Source: an uncultured Sphingobacteriia bacterium (GTDB taxonomy: Bacteria > Bacteroidota > Bacteroidia > Chitinophagales > Chitinophagaceae). From it: a stretch of DNA of 5,669 nt. The stretch is from the NCBI GenBank assembly GCA_945957225.1, contig CAMFKK010000186.1, forward strand, positions 1-5,669, read 5' to 3'. This document shows positions 5,502 to 5,669 of this stretch, one piece after another; positions within the stretch are counted from its first letter, which is position 1; the number at the start of each line of letters is the position of its first letter. The notes under the pieces were generated by a model. It did not search any database. It saw nothing but the letters and a program-made list of their open reading frames with translations, and was not told the DNA's origin. The translations under genes were made by a program, and so were the position numbers.

Positions 5502-5669
5502 TGATGCAATTATAAAGCATTCATTCCCCATTCTAGGGGCAATACTATTGTAACAGGGTTCCAGGGTTTTGATATTCAAATGGGTGTCTAGAATTGCCTG
5601 ATATTCTTGTTGGGTTCCACCAAATGGAGGACCAGCGGGGAATTGGGTATCAAATAATAGCCCTACTAG
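5484..5669 (-). CDS. C-terminal part of a TPMT-like SAM-dependent methyltransferase (runs off the window)
   Basis: A minus-strand open frame enters at the right edge and ends at a TAA (5484-5486), giving the last 61 residues; the start is outside. The visible segment contains LVGLLFDTQFPAGPPFGG, then EYQAILD, then IKTLEPCYNSIAPRMGNE and a short FIIASKK tail. This pattern, a hydrophobic strand followed by GPPFGG and a final EPCYNSIxPRxG strand, resembles the C-terminal end of thiopurine S-methyltransferase-like class I SAM methyltransferases found in many Bacteroidota. The SAM-binding motifs would lie upstream, outside the window, so the substrate cannot be judged. It converges on aguA, and its last codons (KKQVV and stop) lie in the shared terminator hairpin. 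That the frame is coding is supported by this recognisable pattern and by the position of the stop at the terminator. Confidence 0.72.
   Translation of the reverse strand, partial: LVGLLFDTQFPAGPPFGGTQQEYQAILDTHLNIKTLEPCYNSIAPRMGNECFIIASKKQVV

Overview
This AT-rich window looks like chromosome from a member of the Bacteroidota, most likely a Chitinophagaceae-type genus (inference). Three things point there. The promoters fit the Bacteroidota pattern (-33 TTTG and -7 TAnnTTTG), most clearly in front of the L31 gene. The starts lack Shine-Dalgarno sequences and follow A-rich leaders. The proteins carry lineage-typical forms: a bacilliredoxin starting MYPAEI, an Lgt with a GRIGCQVSGDGDWG signature, and a cysteine-free type B L31. 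I see no mobile element, CRISPR array, rRNA or tRNA. This is ordinary housekeeping sequence with densely packed genes.

Layout, left to right. A BrxA/BrxB-family bacilliredoxin (11-427) ends in a GNRA-loop terminator (468-500). Next come lgt (588-1733), which modifies lipoproteins with diacylglycerol, and a YajQ-family nucleotide-binding protein (1789-2280). Ribosomal protein L31 type B (2410-2661) has a textbook Bacteroidota promoter, a roughly 50-nt leader with a perfect 7-bp hairpin, and a strong terminator (2678-2713). Then bshB1 (2755-3483), aguB (3496-4371) and aguA (4381-5439) lie 12 and 9 nt apart and look like one operon. It closes at a 15-bp bidirectional terminator (5467-5501). A convergent minus-strand gene enters from the right edge. 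Only its last 61 codons are present, and they resemble the C-terminus of a TPMT-like SAM-dependent methyltransferase. Its stop codon lies in the loop of that terminator.

Two pathways stand out. Bacillithiol, the low-molecular-weight thiol, is represented by BshB1 (synthesis, deacetylation step) and by the bacilliredoxin (which removes bacillithiol from proteins), about 2.3 kb apart. Putrescine synthesis from agmatine is represented by the complete AguA-AguB pair. Their co-operonic arrangement with bshB1 is the most notable contextual feature. I found no convincing undescribed system. The best leads are the L31 leader hairpin, the bshB1-aguBA linkage, and the convergent gene whose end is built into the terminator.

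Three starts were moved from an upstream TTG to an internal ATG (lgt, L31, bshB1). For L31 the longer reading frame would run through the promoter itself.
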